Origin: Streptomyces sp. ITFR-21
GTDB taxonomy: Bacteria; Actinomycetota; Actinomycetes; Streptomycetales; Streptomycetaceae
DNA length: 64,000 bases
Assembly (NCBI RefSeq): GCF_031844685.1
Contig: NZ_CP134606.1
Location: forward strand, 248,001 to 312,000
Reading direction: 5' to 3'
Under the pieces are notes generated by a model. That model saw only the letters and a list, made by a program, of their open reading frames with translations, was not told the origin of the DNA and did not search any database. Both the position numbers and the translations under genes were made by a program. Positions 1-8,583 of the stretch are shown in pieces (position 1 is the first letter of the stretch; each line of letters opens with the position of its first letter).

Positions 1-1327
1 GCGGCACGTCCCTGGCCAGCAGGTGCACGTCCGCCGCGCCGTGCTCAGCCAGCCAGGAGCGGCCCTGGTCGAGGATGTCGCGCAGGGTGCGGACCAGGTC
101 GTAGTGGCGCTGCGGGGTCACCAGCAGCGGGCCGGCGCCCGCCAGCGACGGAAGCAGGCGTTCGCCGACCACGGCACGGACGGGGTCGGCGAGCGCCAGG
201 GCCTCGTAGTCAGCGGTGTCGCGTGCCCGCTGGGCCAGCCACCTCAGGTACATCGTCATGCCCGCCCGTCCGACCGTCGCCGGCTGGCGTCCCTGGCCGG
301 GCAGCGTGCGCAGGAACATCGCGAACCACCGCGCCGCGTGGCCGACGGACTTCAGCCGCTGCGCGGACCGCCCGGAGGCAGCCATCTCCAGCAGGTACTG
401 CTGGCCCAGGTGCAGCAGCCAGGGAGCGTGCACGTCGCTGAAGTCCACCCGTCCCCCGGAATAGCGGGAGTTGAGCACGTTGAGCCGGACCACGCGGCGG
501 GTGTGCTCCGATTCGCGGTCAGCGTCCCGGACCGACAAGGACCGCTGCCACAGGCGCAGACAGGTCGTGGTCTGGCCCCTGGCGGGCAGATCGGCCACGA
601 GCAGGTCGGTGACCGAGCGGTCCGACAGCCAGCGGATCGCCGACTTGACCTGCGAGGGGCTGATGCGGCCGCCCTGCCGCAGTTGGGTCTCGTAGCCGAG
701 GAGGACCTGCCGCACCAGCACCGCGCCCAGGTCTCCCAGCGGCACGATGCCGATTGTGGTGTAGACCGCCGGCGCGGCCGGCGCCCAGCGCGCCAGGTCG
801 GGTTTGCCCGCGTCGGACCACTGCCGCTGGTGCGGCGGGCACAGCCGTGTGGACTTCTGAAACGCCCAGCGCGAGCAGACGCGCACCACGCACTCGCCCA
901 GGCCGGGGCGCGGGCTGGGACCGGTGGCCAGGTACTCCTCAACCGTCAGTCCCACAGCGGCCCGGGCGCCGGCGCAGCTCTTGCACAGGCCGCTCGCTTC
1001 CGCAGGTCGTGGGCAACCGACCGAGCAGCGGGTCTCACCGTAGGCGCGGCGGGCCGGCGGAGCCGGGGAGCGGGCGCACCAGGCTCGTACGTCGTCGGGA
1101 GCACCGCCCGCCCGCCACGACGCGTAGCAGCGGTGGCACAGCCAGGGCGAGCTGTCCGAGGGCCGGTGGCAGCCCGGGTGGGTGCAGGACCGCAGGGTGT
1201 GCCAGTCGGCGTCGAGCGGGAAGTGGAGATGGAGCGTGGCGCGGTCCAGGCCGTGCTCGACCAGGTACTGCCAGTCGGGTTCGGCCGCCGGGGTACCGAT
1301 CGTCGAGGCTGGGGCCGGGGAGGTCAT
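1..1327 (-). CDS. Tn554 TnpB-like tyrosine recombinase, N-terminal part, cut by the window edge
   Basis: An open frame runs from an ATG at 1327 off the left edge, with 442 codons visible. Its ATGA overlaps the TGA of the preceding recombinase, so the two are translationally coupled. The first 200 residues hold three Cys/His clusters, including CTHPGCHRP with CHRC, CSVGC with CKSC, and CSRWAF with CPPHQRQW. The intact second recombinase at 19225-21762 has the same layout. A helical core-binding stretch follows. The catalytic domain lies outside the window. By family, such large recombinases act with a TnpA-like partner in Tn554-type transposition. The assignment rests on the shared layout and the gene order. 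Confidence 0.7.
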   Translation of the reverse strand, partial: MTSPAPASTIGTPAAEPDWQYLVEHGLDRATLHLHFPLDADWHTLRSCTHPGCHRPSDSSPWLCHRCYASWRAGGAPDDVRAWCARSPAPPARRAYGETRCSVGCPRPAEASGLCKSCAGARAAVGLTVEEYLATGPSPRPGLGECVVRVCSRWAFQKSTRLCPPHQRQWSDAGKPDLARWAPAAPAVYTTIGIVPLGDLGAVLVRQVLLGYETQLRQGGRISPSQVKSAIRWLSDRSVTDLLVADLPARGQTTTCLRLWQRSLSVRDADRESEHTRRVVRLNVLNSRYSGGRVDFSDVHAPWLLHLGQQYLLEMAASGRSAQRLKSVGHAARWFAMFLRTLPGQGRQPATVGRAGMTMYLRWLAQRARDTADYEALALADPVRAVVGERLLPSLAGAGPLLVTPQRHYDLVRTLRDILDQGRSWLAEHGAADVHLLARDVP

Positions 1328-2565
1328 GACTCTCCGAAGAGTCGATCGCCCACGGCGTGGGCCGCGAGCGCGATCTTGGCCTCGGCGACCGTGCGGTAGA
1401 CATCCTGGCTGGTGATATCGCTGTGGCCGAGCAGGCGCTGGAGGACATCGCGGGCGACGTCGAGGTCCGCGGCCGTCTCTCCGAAGGTGTGGCGGAGCAT
1501 GTGCGGGTGCAGGTGGCGCAGCCCGGCTCCTGCCGCGAGGTCGGCGAGGAGGTCCTGCACCCGGCGCGGGCTGAGCGCCTCTCCGCCAGGATTCCCTGTG
1601 GGACCGGGGAAGGTGACGAAGGCCCAGGGGCTGCCGCCGGCGGGGCGGATGCCGATGCGCTCACGCATCCAGTCGGCGTACAGCATCTCCACCGGGCTGG
1701 GGATCGGGAGGATGACGGCGTCGCGGTTCTAGTTGGCGGCGCCCTTCGGGTGGCCTCCCCGCTTCCGGAGGTGAAGGTGCGGCCCCTGGAGGTAGGAGCA
1801 TCCGGGCAGGGTCCGTCCAGCCGGCACGAAGTGGATGTCCTCGCGTTTGAGCGACACCAACTGCCCCACGCGCAGCGCGCAGCAGGCCATGATCGCCACC
1901 ATGCACCGGTCGCGCGCTGTGTCCGCTGCCTGGAGGACCCTGGTGAACTCCTCGTGTGTTGCTGCAGGCGGGCGTGCCGAGGCGCGGCTGGGCCGCCCAT
2001 CGACTCGGATGCGCGGTCTGACCAGCACGGTCCCGTGACCGGTCTCGGCCGGAACGGTTGTGAACAACGCCGTGATGGCTGCCGCCTCGACGTGCCCGAG
2101 ATCCGCCAGGTAGAGATAGAACCCGTGGATGGCGGCCAGCGCTGGAACGAGGGTCGCCTCCTCCGGGCAACATCCCTGCCCGCGGCCGCTGGTCTCCCGC
2201 GGACTGGTCCGCACGTGCATCACGTACGTCGCCAGCTGGAACGCGGCATCAGTCCACGTAAGTCCGCGCCCCTCGCGCCAGACGAGAAACCGTTTCAGGT
2301 GGCCGGCGTAGGTCTTGGTGGTGGACTCCTCACAGGCCCGCCCGAAACGCAGGTGACGAAGGTGAGCGTCGATGTCGTCGACAACGGACAAGGTGGGACC
2401 GGCGAGTACCGTCCAATACGCCAGCTCGTCGCTCACCGGGACACGCACGACCTCCGCATGCAGTGGGGCCAGACCTACAGCGAGCACGTGAGAAACCTCG
2501 CCAGCTTTCCTTTTGCAGCGATCGTTGACCGGTCCAACTGAAGATCGACAAACGCTCTGTGCCAT
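1324..2565 (-). pseudogene. Tn554 TnpA-like tyrosine recombinase broken by an amber codon
   Basis: The N-terminal part ends at a TAG at 1729-1731. The same frame then continues without another stop to 1324. Before the stop are a core-binding domain and the first catalytic arginine region (CCALRVGQLVSLKRED). After it are HMLRHTFGE, LLGHSDI and the likely nucleophile in QDVYRTV. The stop therefore separates parts of one active site. A GTG at 2487 with GAGG just upstream is an alternative start. The gene overlaps the larger recombinase downstream by ATGA. It is inactive unless the TAG is read through, corrected, or a sequencing error. Confidence 0.8.
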
Positions 2566-2595
2566 CGAAGTTGAACCGCCACGACAGCCGCGCGG

Positions 2596-3057
2596 TTACG
2601 AGATCAGGCAGCGGGCGGCGATGCCGCGCAGCGTGCCAGTGGCTTTCGCGGTGACCATGGCCTCGGTGGTGGGCTCGCCGTGCAGCGGCCCGCACAGGAT
2701 GACCGGGCGCTGACCCTCGACCGTCGACCACAGACGGTCATCCAGAGGGATGCCATCTCCCAACTCGAACAGCTCGACTTGAACAGCGTTCTGCCCGTCA
2801 TTGAGGCGGACGATCCGCATGAGGCGTCGTGTCGCGCTGTCGATGGAGACGACCCACCGGGGGTCGCGCTCCAAAGTGTCCGTCCAGATCGGCCAGCCAA
2901 GCCCAGATAGGTCGTCAAGTTCTCCGGCCCGGGTGCGCGGCTCCAGGCTCACTTTTAGTAGCCAGCCAACTGGCTCGATGTGACTGCGAGACAGGGTGAA
3001 GCCAAACGGGGCTTCCAGGTTGGTGGTGCCAGTTGTGCTGCTGCGGTCGATGGCCAT
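2596..3057 (-). CDS. hypothetical protein (153 aa)
   Basis: This is a soluble protein of ordinary composition with no motif I recognise. It has alternating strand-like segments, such as PRWVVSIDSATRRLMRIVRL and VQVELFEL. It starts at the ATG at 3057 behind a weak GGTTGAGA. It is the third gene after the Mom-like and DpdA-like genes on the same strand, 197 bp below the Mom-like stop, so it may be co-transcribed with them. Its end abuts the left recombinase remnant. Function is unknown. Confidence 0.6.
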   Translation of the reverse strand: MAIDRSSTTGTTNLEAPFGFTLSRSHIEPVGWLLKVSLEPRTRAGELDDLSGLGWPIWTDTLERDPRWVVSIDSATRRLMRIVRLNDGQNAVQVELFELGDGIPLDDRLWSTVEGQRPVILCGPLHGEPTTEAMVTAKATGTLRGIAARCLIS

Positions 3058-3254
3058 GTGAACAGAATCTCAACCCTGCAGCCGTGATACCCCGGCCCCT
3101 ACACGAATTGATGAACTAGCCGCAAACTGCTTGCATCACCTCCACCGACTCTCCGGCATGAGGTGCTGGATCCCGTATGAACAAGGCCCGACGCTCAACC
3201 CTCGACCAACGGGTCAAGCCCCGCTTCACCGAGTCGACCCACTGAGCTACCAGC

Positions 3255-3668
3255 TCACAAGCGGTACGAGTGAGTCGAAGCGAAGCGGCGGTGCGCAGAA
3301 GGGACCAGCCGCGGAAAGCAGCGGGTGAGGACCTTCTCATTCATGGGTGAGGCGAGCACTGTCACGCCGACGAGGGCCAGGCCACCGACGGTCAGATCGC
3401 CGGGCCGTGGCTCTGCGAGGGAATCCAGCAGGCCAAAGCGGTGGATGGCTGCCGGCCAGCCCGACAGGTAGTGGTGGTCCGTGACGTACCGCCGGGCAGT
3501 CTCCTCGTCGATCGGAACGACCTCGTAGCGCTCCCTGCGGAACCCCCCTTCAGAGACGTGCCGCCAACTCGGCACGCCGAAGGTCCATCGCTGGGCATAG
3601 CCCTTGGGATTCCCGGAGACGATGGCGCGCAGTTCGCTTGCCGTGGGCACGACCTGGTTCTCGCTCAT
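3255..3668 (-). CDS. Mom-like GNAT-fold DNA-modification protein, probably C-terminally truncated
   Basis: The start overlaps the stop of the DpdA-like gene (ATGA at 3665-3668). Residues around 50-110 contain VTDHHYLSGWPAA and a hydrophobic block LALVGVTVLASPMNEKVL. This resembles Mom-family adenine-modifying acyltransferases of phages, which convert adenine in DNA to a methylcarbamoyl derivative. Such proteins usually run well beyond 200 residues with a second acceptor-binding half. This one stops at 137 with an arginine/serine-rich tail that does not look like the family. A 3' truncation or frameshift is likely, so activity is doubtful. The family call is from recalled sequence similarity. 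Confidence 0.5.
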   Translation of the reverse strand: MSENQVVPTASELRAIVSGNPKGYAQRWTFGVPSWRHVSEGGFRRERYEVVPIDEETARRYVTDHHYLSGWPAAIHRFGLLDSLAEPRPGDLTVGGLALVGVTVLASPMNEKVLTRCFPRLVPSAHRRFASTHSYRL

Positions 3669-4468
3669 ACCCGGTCCCGGGCGTCGGCGAGGCGGTCGAG
3701 CAGTTCACCACGCCACCACATGGCGTGATCGAGGCAGTTGGACTCGCTCTTGTGGGTTCCGCAGGTGCGCTCGTACCGGCCGCCCTTCGACCAGGCCATG
3801 CTGTCGGCCGACGCCACGTGCGGCCACGAAGCGGGCAGCCCGCTCTTTTTGTACCCGAAGGCATGGAGCTTGAGGCCCGCGGCGTGGAGGTCCTCCAGAA
3901 TCCAGCCGGCGACGTGGGTGCTCGGCCGTCGGCAGATGCTGCCGACACCGACCAGCGGCTCCTGGGTCAAGTCGACGCCGGCGGCCATGAACTTCTCGAC
4001 GCAGCGCATGTAGTGCGGCCGGAGCCAGCCCTGCACAACCGGGATGATCCTGAGTTCGGGCGCCAGGCCCCGCAGCGTCAGGAAGTTGCGCACGGTGAGG
4101 TCTTGGTGCTGTTCAATGGTGAGCCCGGTCATGCGCAGGGCCTTCTCCTCGCACATGAAGTCCTGCTGGCTGGCCCAGGCCAAACCGCCGACCTCGTCGT
4201 GGTACCGCCGGATCAGCTTCACGTACTGCTCCGGGCTGGTGCGCCACTCGCCGTACGTAGTGATTTCGGTGAACCCGCCGCTGTCCAGGGCCCAGGACCC
4301 CACGGCCCTCGGCAACGACTTCAGGCGCGCCATCTGCCGGTTGGAGACGAACATCGGAACATCGGCCCGGGCCAGCCAGCTGGGCCGGTGGACGCCGAGC
4401 CAGAAGGTGGGGAGCGGCGGTGACGGCTTCGAGTTCCCGAAAGGAGCGGGACCGTCCAGGGTGAGCAT
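3665..4468 (-). CDS. DpdA-like tRNA-guanine-transglycosylase-fold protein
   Basis: This 267-residue protein has two hallmarks of the TGT fold: ALDSGGFTEI, whose aspartate matches the TGT catalytic DSGGF region, and VGVGSICRR. A C-terminal cysteine group (CGTHKSESNCLDH) could bind metal. Small phage and plasmid proteins of this kind are usually called DpdA-family and are proposed to insert 7-deazaguanine bases into DNA. I chose the ATG at 4468 because GGAG lies 7 nt upstream; a longer frame begins with TTG at 4498. Promoter motif copy 1 lies 170 bp upstream. It heads an operon with the Mom-like gene. No deazaguanine synthesis genes are in the window, so precursor would come from the host. Confidence 0.65.
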   Translation of the reverse strand: MLTLDGPAPFGNSKPSPPLPTFWLGVHRPSWLARADVPMFVSNRQMARLKSLPRAVGSWALDSGGFTEITTYGEWRTSPEQYVKLIRRYHDEVGGLAWASQQDFMCEEKALRMTGLTIEQHQDLTVRNFLTLRGLAPELRIIPVVQGWLRPHYMRCVEKFMAAGVDLTQEPLVGVGSICRRPSTHVAGWILEDLHAAGLKLHAFGYKKSGLPASWPHVASADSMAWSKGGRYERTCGTHKSESNCLDHAMWWRGELLDRLADARDRV

Positions 4469-4856
4469 GTGGTGACTCCAGTTGTGGGCGGAGGCCAAGT
4501 GCGGTGGGGCCGTCGGCCGGGCGGCTGCGGCGAGGACCTCGCGGCGTTCGTGGGAAGGCGAACTGCGGAGCGGCGGCGACGCGCGCCGACCGCCGCTGGT
4601 GACCGGTGGGCGGCAAGGCCCGACCCAGAGATCGGCACACTACAAGCTAAAATCGAGTTATGCAATCGCTTCGGCATCCGCGACTCGTCGGCGCACCGAG
4701 GGGGCGGAGGGCGCGAACAGCCGGCGGCCGAGCCGGACGCTACCTGCGCCGGCGCCCACCCTCGCGGCGCAGCGGTCGGCCGCGCCACCGCCCTCTCCGG
4801 CGTGTGGGCGGTCGGCGGCTCCCTCCCGGGCGGGCGCTGCCCGCTTCCCGCGGCCG
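4469..4856. other. intergenic leader region with promoter copy 1
   Basis: These 388 bp hold promoter copy 1 at 4637-4665 and a roughly 165-nt untranslated leader before the DpdA-like gene. I see no credible gene on either strand; the long plus-strand frames across it continue through the neighbouring minus-strand genes and look like high-GC shadows. Confidence 0.5.
4637..4665 (-). promoter_or_regulatory. accessory-regulon promoter, copy 1
   Basis: Read on the minus strand, ATTGCATAACTCGAT contains the -35 TTGCAT at 4660-4665. After a 17-bp spacer comes the -10 TAGTGT at 4637-4642. The conserved block spans the -35 and the upstream half of the spacer. It drives the DpdA-like and Mom-like genes. 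Confidence 0.8.
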
Positions 4857-6062
4857 TCACCACTCGAAGCTGCCTTCCCGGGCCCGCTGGCGCTCCCTTT
4901 CGCGGATCTCCTGCTCCTTGGCGCGTCCCAGGTTCGCCAGCCGGACGTCACGGTGGTTGGCCGGGTCCTTGCGCTGCGGATTCACGGGGATTACGCCCGT
5001 GCCCGGCTCCTGGCCCTCCTTCAGCAGCTCCCACTTCGTCCAGTACGGGTCCACCCACCGCAGCGACTCCAGCGACCTTCTCGGCCCGTGGCGGACCACC
5101 TTGTAGTGGCCCGCGCGGTGCTGCGGGCCGTACTCCACGCCGGACGGCACCGACACCCCGTCACGCGTGGCCGCCTGCTGCGCCCGCACCCGGGCCGCGT
5201 GCAGCGCGGGCCCGACATGCCAGCCCACTCGCACGTAGAACGGGTCGCGCGGAGGCGCCTGCCGCTTCTTCTTGCCCTTGGCCGCCGGTGCGGGCGGCGG
5301 CTCCTCCACGTCCCGGTTGTCGCAGCACAGGTAGGTCATCACCGACATGAACCCCGGCAGGATCTGGCGGAGCAGTCTCCTCTCGTTGCCGTCCGTCCTC
5401 GTGCCCTGCCAGGCGTTCGTCTGCTCGATGACGTCATCCAGGCTGAACGGGTCCTCGGCGGACGGCAGTCGGAACAGCGGCGTGACGACGTCGCCGTACT
5501 CGTCCTGGCGGGCGTCGTTCCACTCGATCCAGGGCATGACCACGAGCCCCTCCGACCGTTCATCCGTGGTCCGGCAGAACCCTTGGCCGATGTGCCCGGT
5601 CAGGAAGTACGCACGGATCAGCCCCTCGCGCTTGTTCGGCGCGCGGAACGGCCACGGCCGGGGGAGCGGCACCATCGGGCTGATGTGGGGCAGTCGCCGG
5701 AACAGCCCGCCGGGCAACTTCCCCTTCATGTCGGCCCGGTACAGGGCAGCCGCCATCTCTGGGTTGATGTCGTAGGCGATCCGGCCTTGCTTCCGCCAGA
5801 GGTCCACCACGGCGTTCCGCGCGATGTGGTCCGTGACCGACACCAGGTCGGCCGGGCGGATCTGCTCCCGGACGGCCGGGGACCACCACGCGGACTCGCC
5901 GCGCCGCAGCCGCCGGACGTTCTCCTGGGCGCCGGGGATCGGGCCGAGGTCCGACCACAGCTTGTCCGTGCTCGCCAGGATGCGCTCGACCGCACCGTTC
6001 GTCTCCTGCGCCCGCCGGAGACGAGGAGACGGCTTCGTGCTCTTGTGCGGCTTCCTGGTCAT
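4857..6062 (-). CDS. AcrVA2-like protein (candidate anti-CRISPR or plasmid accessory protein)
   Basis: This is a soluble, basic 401-residue protein. From memory it lines up in order with AcrVA2, the Cas12a inhibitor. A WRKQGRIAYDINPE block matches WRNTLGIYQLDEE. A proline-rich LPHISPMVPLPRPW segment follows. LPGFMSVMTYLCC matches LPYLLWLC. The C-terminal QHRAGHYKVVRHGP, then LRWVDPYW, matches RRGHWHGYW, then VRWQP. Homologues of that family occur on many plasmids and need not inhibit Cas12a. I chose the ATG at 6062 because GGAG sits 6 nt upstream; an ATG at 6074 is also in frame. It is a single-gene unit behind promoter copy 2. Confidence 0.45.
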   Translation of the reverse strand: MTRKPHKSTKPSPRLRRAQETNGAVERILASTDKLWSDLGPIPGAQENVRRLRRGESAWWSPAVREQIRPADLVSVTDHIARNAVVDLWRKQGRIAYDINPEMAAALYRADMKGKLPGGLFRRLPHISPMVPLPRPWPFRAPNKREGLIRAYFLTGHIGQGFCRTTDERSEGLVVMPWIEWNDARQDEYGDVVTPLFRLPSAEDPFSLDDVIEQTNAWQGTRTDGNERRLLRQILPGFMSVMTYLCCDNRDVEEPPPAPAAKGKKKRQAPPRDPFYVRVGWHVGPALHAARVRAQQAATRDGVSVPSGVEYGPQHRAGHYKVVRHGPRRSLESLRWVDPYWTKWELLKEGQEPGTGVIPVNPQRKDPANHRDVRLANLGRAKEQEIRERERQRAREGSFEW

Positions 6063-6215
6063 CGACGTCTCCATCTGCGGATATCGGGCCTGGGACCGGT
6101 CGGGCCGCCACGGCGGTCCTCCAGGACCGCGCGGGGCGGGCGCCGCCGAGGGCGGATGCCGTGGCGGACATCGGCGAGGTTCTCGGGCGGCCTTGCAACC
6201 GGGCGACTGACAGTC

Positions 6216-6244
6216 ACACTACGACCTAATATCGAGATATGCAA
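6216..6244 (-). promoter_or_regulatory. accessory-regulon promoter, copy 2
   Basis: The minus strand reads GTTGCATATCTCGATA. The -35 TTGCAT (6239-6244) is followed after 17 bp by the -10 TAGTGT (6216-6221). It drives the AcrVA2-like gene through a leader of about 145 nt. It sits between that gene and the stop of the M48-like protease gene. Confidence 0.8.
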
Positions 6245-6275
6245 CGCTCGCTTCGGGCTTGCCCCCGCCTGGGGC

Positions 6276-7109
6276 TCATCTGGGGGCGGGAGGGTGTACG
6301 TCCCCCATCCAGACGGTCGCACCTTCTTTGTGGAGTTCACGCTCCCTCTGGCGGGCTCCGGGCTCGGCGCGTTCGAAGGCGCGCCAGAACTCATGGCCGT
6401 GGGCGCGTCCGCCGGGCCGCGCCGCGTGCACGAGTTCGTGGGTGAGGACGTGGCGTACCAGCGCAGGGCGGAGTTGGAAGGTCTGCCAGGCGATGCGGAT
6501 GGTGTCGTCGGCCGGGTTCGGCTTGTGATGGTGGACGCCCCAGCGGCTGCGGCCGATGTCGGCGGCCCGCACGGCCGGCAGGGGGCGGCGCCCGCCCGCT
6601 ATCCGCGCCCACAGTGGCCCTGCTTGGGCGTCGAGCCAGGCGCTGCCTTCTTGGATGTACCAGCTGATGAGTGGCGCGCCGCCCAGGCGGACGACGGAGC
6701 GGTCGAGTTCGAGCCACCGCCCGCGCCAGGTGCCGCGCTCGGTGGTGGTGCCGTGGTCGTCGACGTGGCGTACGGCTTCGGCCGCGTCGTCGACGAGGCG
6801 TAGGCGGTTGTTCTGCCCCAGCCACAGGAAGCTGGCGCCGTTGACCAGTTCCTTGACCGGGATGGCCGGGACGGTCCGCCTGGCCTTGTGCAGCATGGAG
6901 GCGATCCGGTGGCGGTTCTCGGCGAGCGTGGCCACGACATCGGCAGGTGTGTGGGCGGCTGGAACGTGCAAGGTGATGCCGCTGTCACCGGGCCGGATGC
7001 TCATGCCCAGACTCTTGCGACGGGTGCTGATCTTGATGGTGGCGATGTGACGACCCAGATCGGGGTGCAGGTCAAGGGCGGCACGGACGGAGCGAATGGT
7101 GGCGGTCAT
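6276..7109 (-). CDS. YgjP/DUF45-type zinc metallopeptidase-like protein
   Basis: The N-terminus has the strand-rich pattern of this family (IKISTRRKSLGMSIRPGD). Near residues 235-255 lies the zinc-binding THELVHAARPGGRAHGHEFW, which carries HExxH plus a further histidine. No signal peptide or membrane segment is seen, so it should be cytoplasmic. Members of this group are common on actinobacterial phages and plasmids, and their substrates are mostly unknown. Promoter copy 3 lies 108 bp upstream. This may also be the last gene of the operon that starts near 10973. Confidence 0.7.
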   Translation of the reverse strand: MTATIRSVRAALDLHPDLGRHIATIKISTRRKSLGMSIRPGDSGITLHVPAAHTPADVVATLAENRHRIASMLHKARRTVPAIPVKELVNGASFLWLGQNNRLRLVDDAAEAVRHVDDHGTTTERGTWRGRWLELDRSVVRLGGAPLISWYIQEGSAWLDAQAGPLWARIAGGRRPLPAVRAADIGRSRWGVHHHKPNPADDTIRIAWQTFQLRPALVRHVLTHELVHAARPGGRAHGHEFWRAFERAEPGARQRERELHKEGATVWMGDVHPPAPR

Positions 7110-7216
7110 TGAGGAAGGTCTCCATGTGGGTTCCCGGGCTCAGCCGGGGGATCGGTGAACTGGGGCGCGCGAAAGCCGCTGGCGGCCGTGAGGGAGGGGA
7201 CCTCCAGGGTTCGAGT

Positions 7217-7245
7217 ACAAGACACGGGATTGCCGAGTTATGCAA
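7217..7245 (-). promoter_or_regulatory. accessory-regulon promoter, copy 3 (weak -10)
   Basis: The minus strand reads ATTGCATAACTCGGCAA, with the -35 at 7240-7245. The hexamer 17 bp downstream is TCTTGT, a poor -10, so this copy may be weaker or use a shifted -10. The TAA stop of the upstream zinc-ribbon gene lies inside the conserved block. Confidence 0.6.
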
Positions 7246-7588
7246 TACAGGGCCATGGTGCGAGGAGCGAGAGGTCTCCAGCACGCTCCCGGGCGTCATC
7301 GCGTTGCCGGGCATCGCGCGCACGGTCGGCGTGCCAGCGGTCCGCTGTGTGTCCGCTGGGCCGCTGGCAGCGTCTGCCGACGATTGCCCCGCATCGGAGG
7401 CACGGCAGGCTTCCTGGGCAGGTCAGGGTGTCAACGAGGCCGTCGCAGGTCGCGCAGGGGGCTCCGCTGACCGGTCTGCCGGCACGGTCCACCAGGCTGC
7501 CCTCGGCCAGGAGATGCCGGTACTCGGCGAGGTACGTGGGAGCGGGCATCGCCTGCACCGCGTCGGCTCGCCGCGCGCGATTGCTCAC
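7238..7588 (-). CDS. small zinc-ribbon protein (116 aa)
   Basis: A CATCDGLVDTLTCPG segment followed by CLRCGAIVGRRCQRP gives two CxxC pairs plus a further cysteine. This is the usual form of short actinobacterial zinc-finger proteins of unknown role. It starts at GTG 7588, overlapping the TGA of the DUF4007 gene. Its last codons and stop form part of promoter copy 3. Confidence 0.6.
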   Translation of the reverse strand: MSNRARRADAVQAMPAPTYLAEYRHLLAEGSLVDRAGRPVSGAPCATCDGLVDTLTCPGSLPCLRCGAIVGRRCQRPSGHTADRWHADRARDARQRDDARERAGDLSLLAPWPCIA

Positions 7589-8550
7589 TGGCTTCCTCTG
7601 GCCTGAGGGAAGGCGCCGGCCAGGATGTTCTCCGCGATGGTCGACGGCGGGGCGGTGTACGCGAGCAAGTCCTCGCCTGCCGCCGACTCCGTCACGGCGA
7701 AGCCCTCGTGCCGGGCGGACATCGAGCGCAGGGCGCGCAGAAGTCCGCGGGCGTCGGTGAGCAGGAGACGGCCGGGGCCGACGGAATCCGAGGCGAGCCT
7801 GGAGACCGTGATGGTGCCGGGACCTGGGCCGGCCAGCCTGGCTGCGTAGTCCAGGCTCGCGTAGGCGAGGATGGCCGCCGGGCAGGACTGGCCCGCCGCG
7901 CGGTCAAGGGTCACCGTGTGGGTGCGGTCGCCGAAGTCGTTCGGGGCCGGGCCGCTGGTGAGCATGTGCAGGGAGCGGAAGGGATTGAACAGGGCGTCCT
8001 CGACGCGCTCCCGCGGCTGGTCCGGGGCGCTGGGTGCGTACATGCTGACCAGGCAGGTGATGTCGCTGGTCACCACGGACTGCGCTGGCGTCTTCCAGCC
8101 GGCCCGGTGGGCGGCGCGGGTGATCTCCGCGTGCAGCAGCTTGCGGCTGTTGCTTCGCAGCCCTGAGTGTCCGAAGAGGTAGCGCCAGCTGGGCACATGA
8201 CACGGCGCGGCGCTGAGCAGCCACCAGTGCAGCAGATACAGGCTTGCCGGTTCTTCGAGGAACGGGTCGGCTCCGTGCTCGTCATCCAGGAGCCACCGCC
8301 CCCGGGCGGTCGGTACGAGACCGCGAGCGGGCGACGGGCTGGCCAGGCCGAACGCCTGGCTCCAGAACCGCATGGCCGGGATCATGCTGGAGCCCACGCC
8401 GAGGATCACGGTGGCGTCGGGCCGTCGCAGGGTTCCCGGATCGTCCTGGAGGGCGAGGTGGACCTTTCTTAGCCAGCCGTAGCGGGGCGGGTAGCCGTGA
8501 TGCCGGCCGAACGCCGGGAGGCAGTCGGTCAGCGGTTCCTGAGTTCCCAT
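7585..8550 (-). CDS. DUF4007-family protein
   Basis: The family features are clear: FGRHHGYPPRYGWLRK near the N-terminus, ATVILGVGSSMIPAMRFW around residues 45-63, and WLLDDEHGADPFLEEPASL then LHWWLLS at about 85-115. To my knowledge DUF4007 genes often travel with PAPS-reductase/DndC-like genes in DNA-modification or defence loci. Such a gene lies at 14707-16104 under the same promoter family. GGAGG precedes the ATG by 9 nt, and its stop overlaps the next gene. Its biochemical role is unknown. Confidence 0.7.
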   Translation of the reverse strand: MGTQEPLTDCLPAFGRHHGYPPRYGWLRKVHLALQDDPGTLRRPDATVILGVGSSMIPAMRFWSQAFGLASPSPARGLVPTARGRWLLDDEHGADPFLEEPASLYLLHWWLLSAAPCHVPSWRYLFGHSGLRSNSRKLLHAEITRAAHRAGWKTPAQSVVTSDITCLVSMYAPSAPDQPRERVEDALFNPFRSLHMLTSGPAPNDFGDRTHTVTLDRAAGQSCPAAILAYASLDYAARLAGPGPGTITVSRLASDSVGPGRLLLTDARGLLRALRSMSARHEGFAVTESAAGEDLLAYTAPPSTIAENILAGAFPQARGSQ

Positions 8551-8583
8551 ACGGCAACTCCTCCTCGGATCAGATGCGGGGTG

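Noticed and set aside
3160..3250. tRNA-like sequence on the minus strand (GGTAGCTCAGTGGGTCGA followed by a CGGG/CCCG stem)
   Set aside because: The D-stem does not close, the T-loop lacks GGTTCGA, and the acceptor arms do not pair. It looks like a chance D-arm resemblance.
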